DNA from: Neotamlana sargassicola
GTDB taxonomy: Bacteria; Bacteroidota; Bacteroidia; Flavobacteriales; Flavobacteriaceae
Length of the DNA stretch: 64,000 bases
Direction of reading: 5' to 3'
Assembly: GCF_020523965.1 (NCBI RefSeq)
Contig: NZ_JAJAPX010000004.1
Coordinates: forward strand, 310,001 to 374,000
The notes under the pieces are model-generated. The model saw nothing but the letters and a program-made list of their open reading frames with translations. It searched no databases and was not told the DNA's origin. This document shows positions 9,108 through 18,966 of the stretch, piece by piece. A program made the translations under genes and the position numbers. Within the stretch, counting starts at the first letter, position 1. Each line of letters begins with the position of its first letter.

Positions 9108-10595
9108 TTAGTGTGCCGATGCTTTTTTTGTAATACCTGGTTTAAAAATGTCTACTTCCACATCGTTTTCTAATGTTTTTCCTGAAGTTGTTCTTCCGTT
9201 TTCTACAATTTCAACGAGCTGTGATGTTAGTTTTTTAACCACTTTTGGATACTTATCGTAAACATTTGTAGTTTCTTCCACATCCTTCTTCATATTATAT
9301 AATTGAATATCTGGATAGTTTTCTTTAATGGCTTTATTATCGGTAGGTCCAGACCATCCGCCAGAACCTGGAGTTAATTCTAATTTCCATTTTTTATTAC
9401 GAATAGAAAATTTTCCGTTTATAGAATGATGCACCACTAAATTATAATCAGTTTTCGCTTTTTTGTTTTTAAGCATCGGAAGAATGCTGTATGAATCTAC
9501 ACCAGTAGTTCCATTTAAATCTGCACCAACAATTTCGGCACAAGTAGCCATTAAACTGGTTTGGCAAATTAATTTATCGTTCTCTGAACCCGCTTCAATA
9601 ACACCAGGCCATTTTACAATAAACGGAATGCGATGACCACCTTCCCAAATATCAGACTTATACCCTCTAAAATTAGCACTTGGGTAATGCCCAAATTCTT
9701 TTTCTAATTTTCCTGCTTTTGAAACCGGAGCAGAACACCCATTATCGCTAGTAAAAAATACAAGCGTATTGTCTTCTATACCATTTTCTTTTAAAGCATT
9801 TAACACACGGCCAACTACAAAATCGGTTTCCATAACAAAATCTGCATAGGCCCCCATACCACTTTTACCTTGCCAATCTTCAGATGGTACAACCGGACTG
9901 TGCGGAGAATTTAAAGCCAAATACATAAAAAACGGCTCGCTAGCATCGGCTTCTTTTGCAATATATTCTGTAGCATGATCGCCTAAAAATTGAAGCATTT
10001 TAATGGGCTCCATTTTATCGATTACCTTATCATCTTTAATTACGGTTTTCATAACTCTAGAGTGGTGAAACCCGATATAAGAATCAAATCCGCGTGATAA
10101 TGGCCCGTTAGGAACGGTAGAACCAATTGCAGGACCAATTACTTTTTTACCATCGTAAACTTCGGCAGGATTGCCTTCATCATCAACAAACTTAAATCCT
10201 AAATGCCATTTACCAATTGCGGTAGTTTTATAGCCTGCTGTTTTAAGCATTTTTGGAACGGTTGTAATATCTTCTGCAATTAAAGGATCTAGCTCATCGC
10301 CGCCACTTAAAACCCCTTTTTGTAGTCTTGAACGCCAAGAGTAACGCCCTGTAAGCACCGCATATCTAGATGGTGTACAAACTGCCGATGCCGAATGTGC
10401 GTCGGTAAACGTCATGCCTTCTTTTGCTAAAGCATCAACTTCTGGAGTTAAAATTTTTCCTTTTTCTGGGTTTAAAGCTTGTATATCGCCATAACCTAAA
10501 TCATCACAAATAATGTAAACAATATTAGGTTTTTGTTGTGCCGATACTAAACTTGAAATGAATAGCGCTACAAAAAGTATTTTATTTAGTTTCAT
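9108..10595 (-). CDS. Sulfatase, family S1, S1_15-like (CTPSR)
   Basis: A 495-residue sulfatase exported by a short signal peptide ending LVSAQ at residue 20. The metal aspartates are D31-D32 and the formylglycine site is C73-T-P-S-R77. It is followed by LTGRYSWRSRLQKGVLSGG, a pattern I associate with the S1_15-like group; members I know of act on 6-sulfated galactose-type sugars. TSDNG and GKWHLG motifs are intact. The gene starts a single base after the stop of the GH20 gene upstream, so the two are probably translated together. That pairing hints that this sulfatase may clear the way for, or follow, hexosaminidase action. This is inference from position only. Confidence 0.92.
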   Translation of the reverse strand: MKLNKILFVALFISSLVSAQQKPNIVYIICDDLGYGDIQALNPEKGKILTPEVDALAKEGMTFTDAHSASAVCTPSRYAVLTGRYSWRSRLQKGVLSGGDELDPLIAEDITTVPKMLKTAGYKTTAIGKWHLGFKFVDDEGNPAEVYDGKKVIGPAIGSTVPNGPLSRGFDSYIGFHHSRVMKTVIKDDKVIDKMEPIKMLQFLGDHATEYIAKEADASEPFFMYLALNSPHSPVVPSEDWQGKSGMGAYADFVMETDFVVGRVLNALKENGIEDNTLVFFTSDNGCSAPVSKAGKLEKEFGHYPSANFRGYKSDIWEGGHRIPFIVKWPGVIEAGSENDKLICQTSLMATCAEIVGADLNGTTGVDSYSILPMLKNKKAKTDYNLVVHHSINGKFSIRNKKWKLELTPGSGGWSGPTDNKAIKENYPDIQLYNMKKDVEETTNVYDKYPKVVKKLTSQLVEIVENGRTTSGKTLENDVEVDIFKPGITKKASAH

Positions 10596-10596
10596 A

Positions 10597-12447
10597 TTAT
10601 TTTAATCTTATCTCTGTTATTTCTCCCAACAGTTCGCCTTTTTTATTGAATAATCCTGCTTTTAATAAAGACTTTGGTACTGCTTTAAAATTTTCGGTAT
10701 ACTTAGTTGCTTCAATTGTTGGATTGCTGCCATCTAGTGTGTAGTAAATATCATAACCAACTGCTTCTGTTTCTAAATACACAATAGCTTTATTATGTAA
10801 TTGATCGATACCGAAAGCCGGATACACTGTAAACAAACTTTTTGCAACGTTTACCCCTTCTTTTTTTAATCTATTAAAGTGTTTAAACTCTAATGCCTTT
10901 TGAAAACGCTCCCAGCTTTTCACTTCTGGTTTACTCCAAGATACTTCTGCGCTTGCTAAAGTTCTAGGGTACAACATATACTCAAAATGTTCTCCTGTTG
11001 GTGTAAATTCTCCCCATAAACTGGCTTGGTTTCCTAACACTCTAGCCGCTTCTTCTTGGGTTAATTCTGCAGGAACAGGTTCGTGATTGTACACTACAGA
11101 TAAAGGTAATACCGAATTAGGACCTTCTGGCTCCATAAAAGTTGGCCCTTGAACTCGGCTTATGTAGGAATGTAAATAAGAGGTCATAATAGTTGGGTAA
11201 CCTTCTCTTGGCGCTTGAACTTCTGGGTTATATTTACCTCTACGCCATGCCATAATAGTTGCTCCAGGAACACCATTACCACTTAAAACCTCATCCCAAC
11301 CAATCATGGTTTTGTTTTGTTTTTCTACAATTTTATGAATACGTTGAATAAAATAACTCTGTAATTCTTCGTAATCTTTTAAACCGTTTTCTTCCATAAG
11401 AGCAGCGCACATGGCACTTTTTTTCCAATCTTTTTTGCTACACTCATCGCCACCAATATGTAGATATTTTGATGGAAATAAATCGGCTATTTCTTCAATA
11501 ACACCTTCTAAAAATTCATAGGTAAATTCACTTGCTGGACAAACCGTATTGTTAGGCGCTTTACCACCAACGGCAACTTCAAAATTTACACCAGTAGTAT
11601 CAATATCCGAACAAAATAATTCTGGGTACGAAGCTACCAAAGCTTTGCTATGACCAGGAACATCTATTTCTGGAATAATTTCTACATTTCTGGTTTTAGC
11701 AAATGCAATAATTTCTTTTAAATCGTCTTGTGTGTAAAATCCACCAACTGTTTTAGGCTCGCTGGTGGTTGCCGGTTTTCTGCTCCACCAATGATCGTCT
11801 CGTTCTGCTCTCCAAGCACCTTTTTCTGTTAGCTTAGGATATTTTTTAATTTCCACTCTCCAACCTTGATCATCGGTTAAATGCAAATGGAACACATTTA
11901 TTTTGTAAGACGACAATAAATCAATCTGCTTCATTACAAACTCTTTAGAATGAAAATGACGCGACACATCCATTAAAACACCACGCCAACCAAATCTTGG
12001 ATTATCTGTAATTGTTACATTTGGAAGCTTAATTTCTGATGTTTTTTCGATAGGAACTATTTGTCGTAAAGTTTGAAATCCATTAAAAAACCCAGAAAAA
12101 CCTTTTGCTTTAACTATAATTTTTGAATCTGAAACTTCTAAAATATAACCTTCTTCTTTTACCGATTTATCTTTTGTTTTTTGAAATTCAATGTAATTCG
12201 ATTTTGCTTTAACTTTTCCTGTTTCAACAACAAAATCTAAACCTGTTTCAAATTTTAATTTTTCTAAAACGTATGGTTTAAAGCTTGATGCTACTTGCTT
12301 TGGCATGTAAATTTTAGTGGTATTCGATAAATTAAACACCCCATTTTTAAACACCACAGATTCTGGTTGCGGAATAAATGTATTTTCTTGTGCTTTTCCA
12401 GTTACAGAAAGCAATACAATGGCTATAAAAATTACTATTCTATTCAT
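10597..12447 (-). CDS. GH20 beta-N-acetylhexosaminidase
   Basis: A 616-residue secreted enzyme with signal peptide MNRIVIFIAIVLLSVTGKAQ. A GH20b-type N-terminal domain spans roughly 25-145 and the TIM barrel 150-495. The barrel opens with RFGWRGVLMDVSRHF and contains HLHLTDDQGWRVEIKKYP. The substrate-assisted catalytic pair is D334-E335 in HIGGDECSKKDW. It would remove terminal beta-linked GlcNAc or GalNAc from non-reducing ends. The C-terminal 100 residues look like a small beta domain of the chitobiase C-terminal kind. It follows the SGNH hydrolase gene by 3 bp. A second, longer GH20 occurs at 44876-47212, so the two loci each carry their own hexosaminidase. Confidence 0.95.
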   Translation of the reverse strand: MNRIVIFIAIVLLSVTGKAQENTFIPQPESVVFKNGVFNLSNTTKIYMPKQVASSFKPYVLEKLKFETGLDFVVETGKVKAKSNYIEFQKTKDKSVKEEGYILEVSDSKIIVKAKGFSGFFNGFQTLRQIVPIEKTSEIKLPNVTITDNPRFGWRGVLMDVSRHFHSKEFVMKQIDLLSSYKINVFHLHLTDDQGWRVEIKKYPKLTEKGAWRAERDDHWWSRKPATTSEPKTVGGFYTQDDLKEIIAFAKTRNVEIIPEIDVPGHSKALVASYPELFCSDIDTTGVNFEVAVGGKAPNNTVCPASEFTYEFLEGVIEEIADLFPSKYLHIGGDECSKKDWKKSAMCAALMEENGLKDYEELQSYFIQRIHKIVEKQNKTMIGWDEVLSGNGVPGATIMAWRRGKYNPEVQAPREGYPTIMTSYLHSYISRVQGPTFMEPEGPNSVLPLSVVYNHEPVPAELTQEEAARVLGNQASLWGEFTPTGEHFEYMLYPRTLASAEVSWSKPEVKSWERFQKALEFKHFNRLKKEGVNVAKSLFTVYPAFGIDQLHNKAIVYLETEAVGYDIYYTLDGSNPTIEATKYTENFKAVPKSLLKAGLFNKKGELLGEITEIRLK

Positions 12448-12450
12448 AAA

Positions 12451-13239
12451 CTATAAGTTTTGGGCTATTATTTTAGCCACTTCTTTACCTTGAGCCGTTT
12501 TACCAAGCTCATTATAATGTACATTATGCGGTTTTATGTACCACTCCTTTTCGTGTGGTTTTGTAAAGGCGTACAAATCGTTAATTTGTATTTCAGGATA
12601 ATTTGTTAAAACCTCTAATGCCGCTGTATTGTATTTTACACTATCGCCAGCAACTCTACCATCGGCACCTTCTTCTGGCACTGCAGTTGTTGTTGCAAAA
12701 ATTAATTTTGCTTTAGGGTATTCCTTCTTTAAATACTTACAGATTTCATGCAAGTTTTCTTTGTACTTTTCAATGCTATTTACTTGCTTACCATTTTCTA
12801 AATCGAGCTTGCCGTTTTTAACATATTTTAAATCGTGTAAGCCTACATTAAAATGAATAACGTCCCAAGTAAAATCCCAACCGCCTTTTAAATACGGTTG
12901 AAACATGGTGGTTTTCATTTTTTCTACAAAAGGAATAAACTTGTTACTTGACTGTCCGTTTTTATGAAACCTGAACACATTGGCTTTGCCTTCTAACTCT
13001 TTTCTAACCGTAGTTGTATAGCCAATAGAAATAGAATCGCCATAAATAAATACGTTTGGTAATTTTTTATTAGGGCTTACATAAGCAAAAGCAGCTTCTT
13101 TGTTTGCTAAGTTTTTCCAAGCTTCGCGTGCTACTTCTTCATCATATGTATCTCCAAATAAATTTAAAGAAGCACACGATGAAGCACTAATACAAATTCC
13201 TGTAGCTCCTAAATATTTTACAAAACTCCTTCTATGCAT
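12451..13239 (-). CDS. SGNH/GDSL hydrolase, likely carbohydrate esterase, with atypical C-terminal motif
   Basis: A 262-residue protein with the SGNH block I motif FIYGDSIS, placing the nucleophile at S69. A Gly/Asn-containing block (HFNVGLHDL) and a C-terminal His motif are also present. The N-terminus MHRRSFVKYLG has twin arginines and runs into ISASSC, so it may be a Tat substrate and/or lipoprotein (C22). The usual D-x-x-H catalytic dyad reads H238-N-V-H241, so the supporting Asp appears replaced. The enzyme may use a dyad or another acidic residue. In a glycan locus the expected role is removal of acetyl or similar esters. It sits 2 bp after GH30 and 3 bp before GH20 in the operon. Confidence 0.82.
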   Translation of the reverse strand: MHRRSFVKYLGATGICISASSCASLNLFGDTYDEEVAREAWKNLANKEAAFAYVSPNKKLPNVFIYGDSISIGYTTTVRKELEGKANVFRFHKNGQSSNKFIPFVEKMKTTMFQPYLKGGWDFTWDVIHFNVGLHDLKYVKNGKLDLENGKQVNSIEKYKENLHEICKYLKKEYPKAKLIFATTTAVPEEGADGRVAGDSVKYNTAALEVLTNYPEIQINDLYAFTKPHEKEWYIKPHNVHYNELGKTAQGKEVAKIIAQNL

Positions 13240-13241
13240 GT

Positions 13242-14678
13242 TTATAAGTTTACAGTTAAGGTGTTAAATGACTTGGCATCTAAACTTGCTTTAACTTCTT
13301 TATCGTTTATATTAAACTGAACGGTTTTATTTTCGCTAGCGTCGTTATACGCTAAAATCACTACATTATTTTCTGCTTCGTTATAAAAAACTACGGCGTT
13401 TTCATCGTCTCCAGCAGTATCAATTTTTACTGAACCTGGCATAACAAAAGCACTTAAATGCTTCATTAAATAAAACTCTGGATTGTAGGTAATGGCTTTT
13501 GTTTTACTATCAATAGAAATCATAGAATTTTGTTTCCAACCCCATTGACTTTTTCCAGTTTCATCTAAAACCATGTTCCAATACAGGTATGAATTTGCAC
13601 CGTTTTCAAAATAATGCTTCATTAAATTAAAAGTGTATTCGGCAGCCTTCCAATCGTTAGAACCATCGCCACATTCAGTTTCAGTTTGCATTAAACGCAT
13701 GTCTGGATATGTAGCATGAACTGCTTCAATGGCACCTTTACCAGCCCATTGAAAACCAATACCATCAACATATTTTTTGGCATCACCATATTCAACAATA
13801 TCTGTTACACGCTCTAACTGCGGACGCTCTACAGTTCCTAACCAAATTTCGGCATCAATATTTTCAGCTTCAAATTTTGGGCCTAAATAATCTGAAATAA
13901 GAATTCCTAAATCTTCTGGTTTCCAAACACAAGATGGAAAATTTTGTGCTGAATTATATTCGTTTTGTACGTGAACAGCGCTAATATCTATACCTGCATC
14001 TTTGTAAGCTTGAACAAACTTTGCAAAGTATAAGGCGTAAGCCTCAAAATACTCTGGTTCTGTAATAAAACGTGAAACTAATTCTTCTGTATTACTCCAC
14101 GCTTCTGGTAAATCGTTAAATTCCGGATTAGCTTTACATGCGTAATGTTTGCTGTGTTTCATCCATGACGGCGGACACCAAGGCGATGCCCAAACAGCTA
14201 CATTTGGGTTAATTTTTTGTGCTTCTTTTATGTAAGGAATTAATCGTTTTTTATCGCGATCTATAGAAAAGTTTTCCATTGCAAAATCGCCTTCGGTCTC
14301 GTTATGGCTATACCAATCTACAGCATAATCGTTGGCACCAATTGGCATTCTACACAATGTAAATTTACAACCTGTTTCTTGGCTAAATAAATCGTTTAAA
14401 ATTTGTTGTTTTTCTTCGGGTGTAACCATGGCTAAAGCCTCCCAACCTAACTCGTTAAAACAGCCGCCAAAACCATCAATAGTTTGTTGTTGGTTTGTTG
14501 TATTTACAACTATGGTTGCTTCTGGAGTTATTTCTGATGACTGTGGTTGATAGGTTTTATCGCTCCAAACACTGTTTTCTTCACTACTTTTCCAAGATAC
14601 ATCAAGTCCTTTTTCTTCTTGTTTACACGATGAAAAAGCCACTAATGCAACTAAAATTAATCCTTGTATATGTTTCAT
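13242..14678 (-). CDS. GH30 glycosidase, lipoprotein
   Basis: A 478-residue GH30 enzyme with lipobox FSSC (C18). The barrel begins with the family signature TIDGFGGCFNELGWEAL. ASPWCPPSWMK is seen at 164-174. The acid/base is E240 in VHVQNEYN, and the nucleophile is most likely E333 in LMQTETECG. A beta-sandwich side domain formed from both termini is typical. GH30 enzymes are retaining and cut beta-glucosyl, beta-xylosyl, beta-fucosyl or related bonds, so substrate is open. It is adjacent to a GH3 gene, and a second GH30/GH3 pair occurs at 27427-31435, suggesting the two families act on the same part of the substrate. Confidence 0.93.
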   Translation of the reverse strand: MKHIQGLILVALVAFSSCKQEEKGLDVSWKSSEENSVWSDKTYQPQSSEITPEATIVVNTTNQQQTIDGFGGCFNELGWEALAMVTPEEKQQILNDLFSQETGCKFTLCRMPIGANDYAVDWYSHNETEGDFAMENFSIDRDKKRLIPYIKEAQKINPNVAVWASPWCPPSWMKHSKHYACKANPEFNDLPEAWSNTEELVSRFITEPEYFEAYALYFAKFVQAYKDAGIDISAVHVQNEYNSAQNFPSCVWKPEDLGILISDYLGPKFEAENIDAEIWLGTVERPQLERVTDIVEYGDAKKYVDGIGFQWAGKGAIEAVHATYPDMRLMQTETECGDGSNDWKAAEYTFNLMKHYFENGANSYLYWNMVLDETGKSQWGWKQNSMISIDSKTKAITYNPEFYLMKHLSAFVMPGSVKIDTAGDDENAVVFYNEAENNVVILAYNDASENKTVQFNINDKEVKASLDAKSFNTLTVNL

Positions 14679-14689
14679 TTTGATGTTGG

Positions 14690-17380
14690 TTATTTTACGG
14701 TTAAAATTTTTCTTAAACGGATATCTTTTGATGATGCACCAATCATGATTCTAAAATCTCCAGGCTCAACAACACGCTTTAAATTAATATCTAACATAGA
14801 TAAAGCTTCACTATCTAAAGTAAAAGTAACGGTTTTAGATTCACCTGATTTTAAGGCAATACGTTGAAATCCTTTAAGTGATTTAATAGGTTGTGCTACT
14901 GATGATAACTCATCACGAATGTAAAGTTGCACCACTTCTTCGCCATCTAATTTACCAGAATTGGTGATGGTACAAGTTACTTCTATTGATTCGTTTGGCG
15001 CCATATTATTTTTACTGAATTCAATATTTGAATACTCAAACGAGGTATAACTTAAACCGTAACCAAATGGAAATAAAGGTTGCCCTGTTAAATTATGGTA
15101 ATTATCGCCACGACCTGTTGGTTTGTTATTGTAGTATAACGGACATTGTGCTTCATCTACCGGAAATGTAATTGGTAAACGTCCCGCAGGATTTTCATCA
15201 CCAAATAAAATATCGGCAAAACCATTACCTCCGTTTTCACCAGCATACCAAGCCATGATAATACCGTCTACATCGTTTTTCCAATTCGCCATAGTAATCG
15301 CGCTACCACCAACTAAAACAACAACTGTTGGTTTACCTGTTGCAGCAACGGCTTTTATTAATGCTTCTTGATGCCCTGGTAAAGCCAATAAAGCACGATC
15401 TCTAAATTCGCCTTCGTGAATACCAGCGAATACAACTGCAACATCACTTTTTTCTGCAGCTGTAACCGCATCTTTAATTTGTTGTTCCCACTCTTGGGTT
15501 ACATCGGCATCCCAAATAAATTTAAATTTAGCATTTCCTGCAGATTCAAAAAATTCAATTTTTACATCGTATTCTTTTCCTTCAACAAAATAAAATTCTT
15601 TTAAAATGGTATTATATGATTGTTTTTGCCAATTATCAATTAACAATTTACCATCTAAATACAAACGGTAACCATCATTACCTTCAATACCAATTTTTGA
15701 AATTCCTGTTTTAGGTGCTTTAACTTTTCCTGTCCAACGCACAGAATACCAATCGTAAGGTAAATCTTTATGAGGTGAAAATAAGGTCCAACCAAAACCA
15801 ATTTTTTTATCTACACGTTCTACTTTTGGCGAACCGCTTAATGTAATATTATCGAAATAATCGCCTTTTAAACCTTCAACTTTTTTACCATCTTTAGTTG
15901 ACGATAAATATTTTGGAGCAATAACAGTGTAATTTTCTTCTTTAAGTGAAACGCCTTCGGCATAACTAATATTAGCCTCACCAATTTTAGCTGCTACACC
16001 CTTGTAAAACGAAACTTTATCGTTACCAGGACCACTATAACCACCTAAACGCACTGTTTTAGCATCATGACCAATTAAGGCTACTTTTGTATTTGATTTA
16101 CTAACAGGTAAAACTGCATTATTATTTTGAAGTAACACCATAGATTTTGAAGCTGCTTTTCTAGCCAACTCGCGGTGAGTTTTGTGTCCGTTCCATTTGT
16201 CGGCTTCTTTAGCATCAACGTAAGGATCTTCAAATAAACCTAATTCAAATTTTATTTTTAAAATACGACTAACCGCTTCATCAATAGCTTTAATATCAAC
16301 CATTCCTTTTTCGTAAGCTTCCCAGAATAATGGAAAGTGGTTATAGTTGGTTTGAAACATCACATCTAAACCGCCTTCAACCGCATCTTCTGTAGCTTCA
16401 GCATAATTTGCAGCTGTAAAATGCAATACATTGGCGCCACCGGTTGCACCAGCATCTGAAATTACAAAACCATCGAATCCCCATTCGCCTTTTAATTTAT
16501 CTCTTAACAACCAAGCGTTTGATGTACATGGTGTCCCATCTAAAGAATTATAAGCCGTCATTACCGAACGTGCGCCTGCTTTTTGAAAAACGGCTTTAAA
16601 AGCTGGAAAATAAATTTCTTCTAATAAGCGTTCGTTAAAACTAATTGGGTAACTATCGCGACCACCAGCACCTACATTGGCAACAAAGTGTTTTGGCGTA
16701 GTTATAACGCCTTCGTTTTCAAACTCACTAATAAAAGATAAGCCCATTTGTGTTGTTAAGTATGGGTCTTCTCCGTAAGTTTCCTCTACACGTCCCCAAC
16801 GCACATCGCGTGCAATATTTAAAACTGGCGATAAAATTTGACGAATACCACGTGTTTTAGTTTCTTTGGTTATTGCCTTTGCAACATCGCCAACTAAATT
16901 GGTATCCCAAGTAGCTGCTAAACCAATAGCTTGTGGGTACACCGTAGCACCATCGCGCGCTAAACCATGTAAAGCTTCGTTAAACGGAATGATAGGAATA
17001 CCTAAACGTGTTTCTTCTAAAAAGTACTTTTGAAGTTTGTTAATTTCGTTTGCCATATCTTGAGCACTTCCGGTAGAACCGTAATCCATAATTTGCTCTG
17101 CGGCATTATCATTTTTTCCTTTTGATGAAATTTGAAAACCAAAAATACCGTGTTTCAATTTGTCTTTACCAATGCTTAAATCGCCAGGAATCATAAACAT
17201 TTGCCAGAACTTTTCTTCTAAAGTCATTCGGCTTAACAAATCTTGCACACGCTCTTCAACAGGAAGTTTAGGGTTTTTATAAGGCGGATCTTTTTTATCT
17301 GTAAATGATAAAGAAATTGTAATAATTCCTCCTAAAAGCAAACAAGTAAATACCTGTTTTATGTTTAATTTATATTTCAT
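14690..17380 (-). CDS. GH3 beta-glycosidase with inserted PA14 domain
   Basis: I place the start at the ATG at 17380, giving 896 residues; an in-frame ATG at 17431 would overlap the upstream sulfatase by 40 bp and adds a polar stretch before the signal peptide. From the chosen start, residues 1-25 are a signal sequence. The GH3 barrel has RMTLEEKFWQMF, KHFVANVG (230-237) and the nucleophile D309 in GFDGFVISDAGATGG. The residue after the nucleophile is Ala where Trp or Cys is usual. A PA14 domain is inserted in the second GH3 domain at roughly 485-625, and a fibronectin-III-like domain ends the protein. GH3 enzymes are usually beta-glucosidases, beta-xylosidases or beta-N-acetylglucosaminidases; PA14 insertion often restricts or tunes substrate size. 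Confidence 0.92.
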   Translation of the reverse strand: MKYKLNIKQVFTCLLLGGIITISLSFTDKKDPPYKNPKLPVEERVQDLLSRMTLEEKFWQMFMIPGDLSIGKDKLKHGIFGFQISSKGKNDNAAEQIMDYGSTGSAQDMANEINKLQKYFLEETRLGIPIIPFNEALHGLARDGATVYPQAIGLAATWDTNLVGDVAKAITKETKTRGIRQILSPVLNIARDVRWGRVEETYGEDPYLTTQMGLSFISEFENEGVITTPKHFVANVGAGGRDSYPISFNERLLEEIYFPAFKAVFQKAGARSVMTAYNSLDGTPCTSNAWLLRDKLKGEWGFDGFVISDAGATGGANVLHFTAANYAEATEDAVEGGLDVMFQTNYNHFPLFWEAYEKGMVDIKAIDEAVSRILKIKFELGLFEDPYVDAKEADKWNGHKTHRELARKAASKSMVLLQNNNAVLPVSKSNTKVALIGHDAKTVRLGGYSGPGNDKVSFYKGVAAKIGEANISYAEGVSLKEENYTVIAPKYLSSTKDGKKVEGLKGDYFDNITLSGSPKVERVDKKIGFGWTLFSPHKDLPYDWYSVRWTGKVKAPKTGISKIGIEGNDGYRLYLDGKLLIDNWQKQSYNTILKEFYFVEGKEYDVKIEFFESAGNAKFKFIWDADVTQEWEQQIKDAVTAAEKSDVAVVFAGIHEGEFRDRALLALPGHQEALIKAVAATGKPTVVVLVGGSAITMANWKNDVDGIIMAWYAGENGGNGFADILFGDENPAGRLPITFPVDEAQCPLYYNNKPTGRGDNYHNLTGQPLFPFGYGLSYTSFEYSNIEFSKNNMAPNESIEVTCTITNSGKLDGEEVVQLYIRDELSSVAQPIKSLKGFQRIALKSGESKTVTFTLDSEALSMLDINLKRVVEPGDFRIMIGASSKDIRLRKILTVK

Positions 17381-17391
17381 CTTTTTGTTAA

Positions 17392-18966
17392 CTATAATTT
17401 TGTGTTCTTTAGTTTTTCTAATTGTGGCCAATCGCTTGTACCATCGTTTTCTTGTTTTGCACCAACAGTACTTCTGCCATCATTTATAATTTTTAATAAA
17501 TCGGCTTTAAATTCCTTTACAATTTCAGGATGTTCTGCTTGTAAATTTTTGGTTTCGGCAGCATCGGTTTTAACATTATACAATTGAACCATTGGAAGTG
17601 TATCGTAAATTGCTTTTTTAGTGTTGACATTTGGATAACTCCATCCGCCAGAACCTTTACAAAAATTAACTTTGTAATCGCCTTTACGATAGGCAAACTC
17701 ACCTCGAACTGAATGATGAATGATGCTTTCGCGTTTTGGAGCTTCAGAATTTGTTAAATGGCTGAAGCTGTCTTCTGCTACATTATCTTCTAAATCAATA
17801 TTTAAAACATCGGCAACGGTTGCAAAAAAGTCTGTGGTACAAACCAATTGTTCTGTTTTTGTTGGTTGAATGTTATTTTTCCATGTCATGATGTATGGTA
17901 CACGGTGTCCGCCTTCAAAAATATCAGATTTTGTACCTCTATAAACGTAACTTGGATTGTGATCTTTAGATTTTAATTGTTTGAAATTAGCTGTTGGGGA
18001 ACATCCATTATCGCTAGTAAAAACAATTAATGTGTTTTCTGAAATGCCGTTAGCTTCTAAAGCTTTTGTAACTTCTCCAACAACCCAATCGACCATAATA
18101 ACAAAATCGGCATACGGATTTTCTAAACCACTTTTACCTTTAAAAGCATCGGTTGGTAAAATTGGCGTGTGTGGTGCAGGCAGCGGCATATATACAAAAA
18201 ACGGATCGTCTTTTTTTGCATTATCGTTAATATAACTTACGGTACGTTTTGTGATTTCTGGTAACGCTTGTTCGTGCTCAAAATTATCGGCCGTTAAGCC
18301 ATAACGCCAAGTACCTTGTTTGGTTTTTCCTTTGGTATATTTTGTGGGTACGCTGGTTGGCATATCGTTTTCTACCCAAACGTATGGTGGCATATCTAAA
18401 GAGCCACAAAATCCGTAGCTATAATCAAAACCATGTGTATTTGGGCCATTTTTAATAGGTGTTGTAAAATCTACCTCTGGTCTCGCTTTTAAATTATCTA
18501 TATTTAAACCTAAAGAATCCGGTTTTGTAATATCCCAGTCCCAGCCCATGTGCCATTTACCTATAAAAGCAGTGTTGTAACCGTTGTCTTTTAAAACATC
18601 GGCAATAGTAGTTCGGTTTGGTTGTATTAATGATTTTGAATAACCACTAACCACACCTTGTTTTAACGAGGTACGCCAGTTATAACGCCCCGTTAAAATA
18701 CTATAACGTGTTGGCGTACAAACTGCAGAACTTGTATGGGCATCGGTGTACATTACGCCGTTAGTTGCCAATGCATCGATATTTGGTGTTTCAATTTTAG
18801 AGTTCTCGTTGTAAATAGATACATCGCCAATACCTAAATCATCAGCAAGAATATATATGATGTTGGGTTTTGTTGTATTTGTAGTGCTCTTTTTCTCTTC
18901 TTTTTCTTTACAAGAAAAGAAAACGATACTCATTAAAGTAATTTGTAAGATGTTTTTAATTGACAT
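17392..18966 (-). CDS. Sulfatase lipoprotein, family S1 (CTPTR)
   Basis: A 524-residue sulfatase with lipobox FFSC (C19) followed by a charged KEKEEKK stretch, as in flavobacterial surface lipoproteins. The metal aspartates are D42-D43 and the formylglycine site is C83-T-P-T-R87. The following LTGRYNWRTSLKQGVVSGY matches the S1_15-like pattern of the sulfatase at 9108-10595, so these are probably paralogues with different export routes. TSDNGCSPTANF carries the second metal motif. Its ATG overlaps the stop codon of the upstream sulfatase by one base in a TAATG arrangement, implying coupled translation. Substrate sugar and sulfate position are unknown. Confidence 0.92.
   Translation of the reverse strand: MSIKNILQITLMSIVFFSCKEKEEKKSTTNTTKPNIIYILADDLGIGDVSIYNENSKIETPNIDALATNGVMYTDAHTSSAVCTPTRYSILTGRYNWRTSLKQGVVSGYSKSLIQPNRTTIADVLKDNGYNTAFIGKWHMGWDWDITKPDSLGLNIDNLKARPEVDFTTPIKNGPNTHGFDYSYGFCGSLDMPPYVWVENDMPTSVPTKYTKGKTKQGTWRYGLTADNFEHEQALPEITKRTVSYINDNAKKDDPFFVYMPLPAPHTPILPTDAFKGKSGLENPYADFVIMVDWVVGEVTKALEANGISENTLIVFTSDNGCSPTANFKQLKSKDHNPSYVYRGTKSDIFEGGHRVPYIMTWKNNIQPTKTEQLVCTTDFFATVADVLNIDLEDNVAEDSFSHLTNSEAPKRESIIHHSVRGEFAYRKGDYKVNFCKGSGGWSYPNVNTKKAIYDTLPMVQLYNVKTDAAETKNLQAEHPEIVKEFKADLLKIINDGRSTVGAKQENDGTSDWPQLEKLKNTKL

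Noticed and set aside
17381-17431. Upstream in-frame ATG of the GH3 gene at 17431
   Set aside because: It would overlap the preceding sulfatase by 40 bp and place a basic polar tail before the signal peptide; the ATG at 17380 gives a normal signal sequence and 11-bp spacing.
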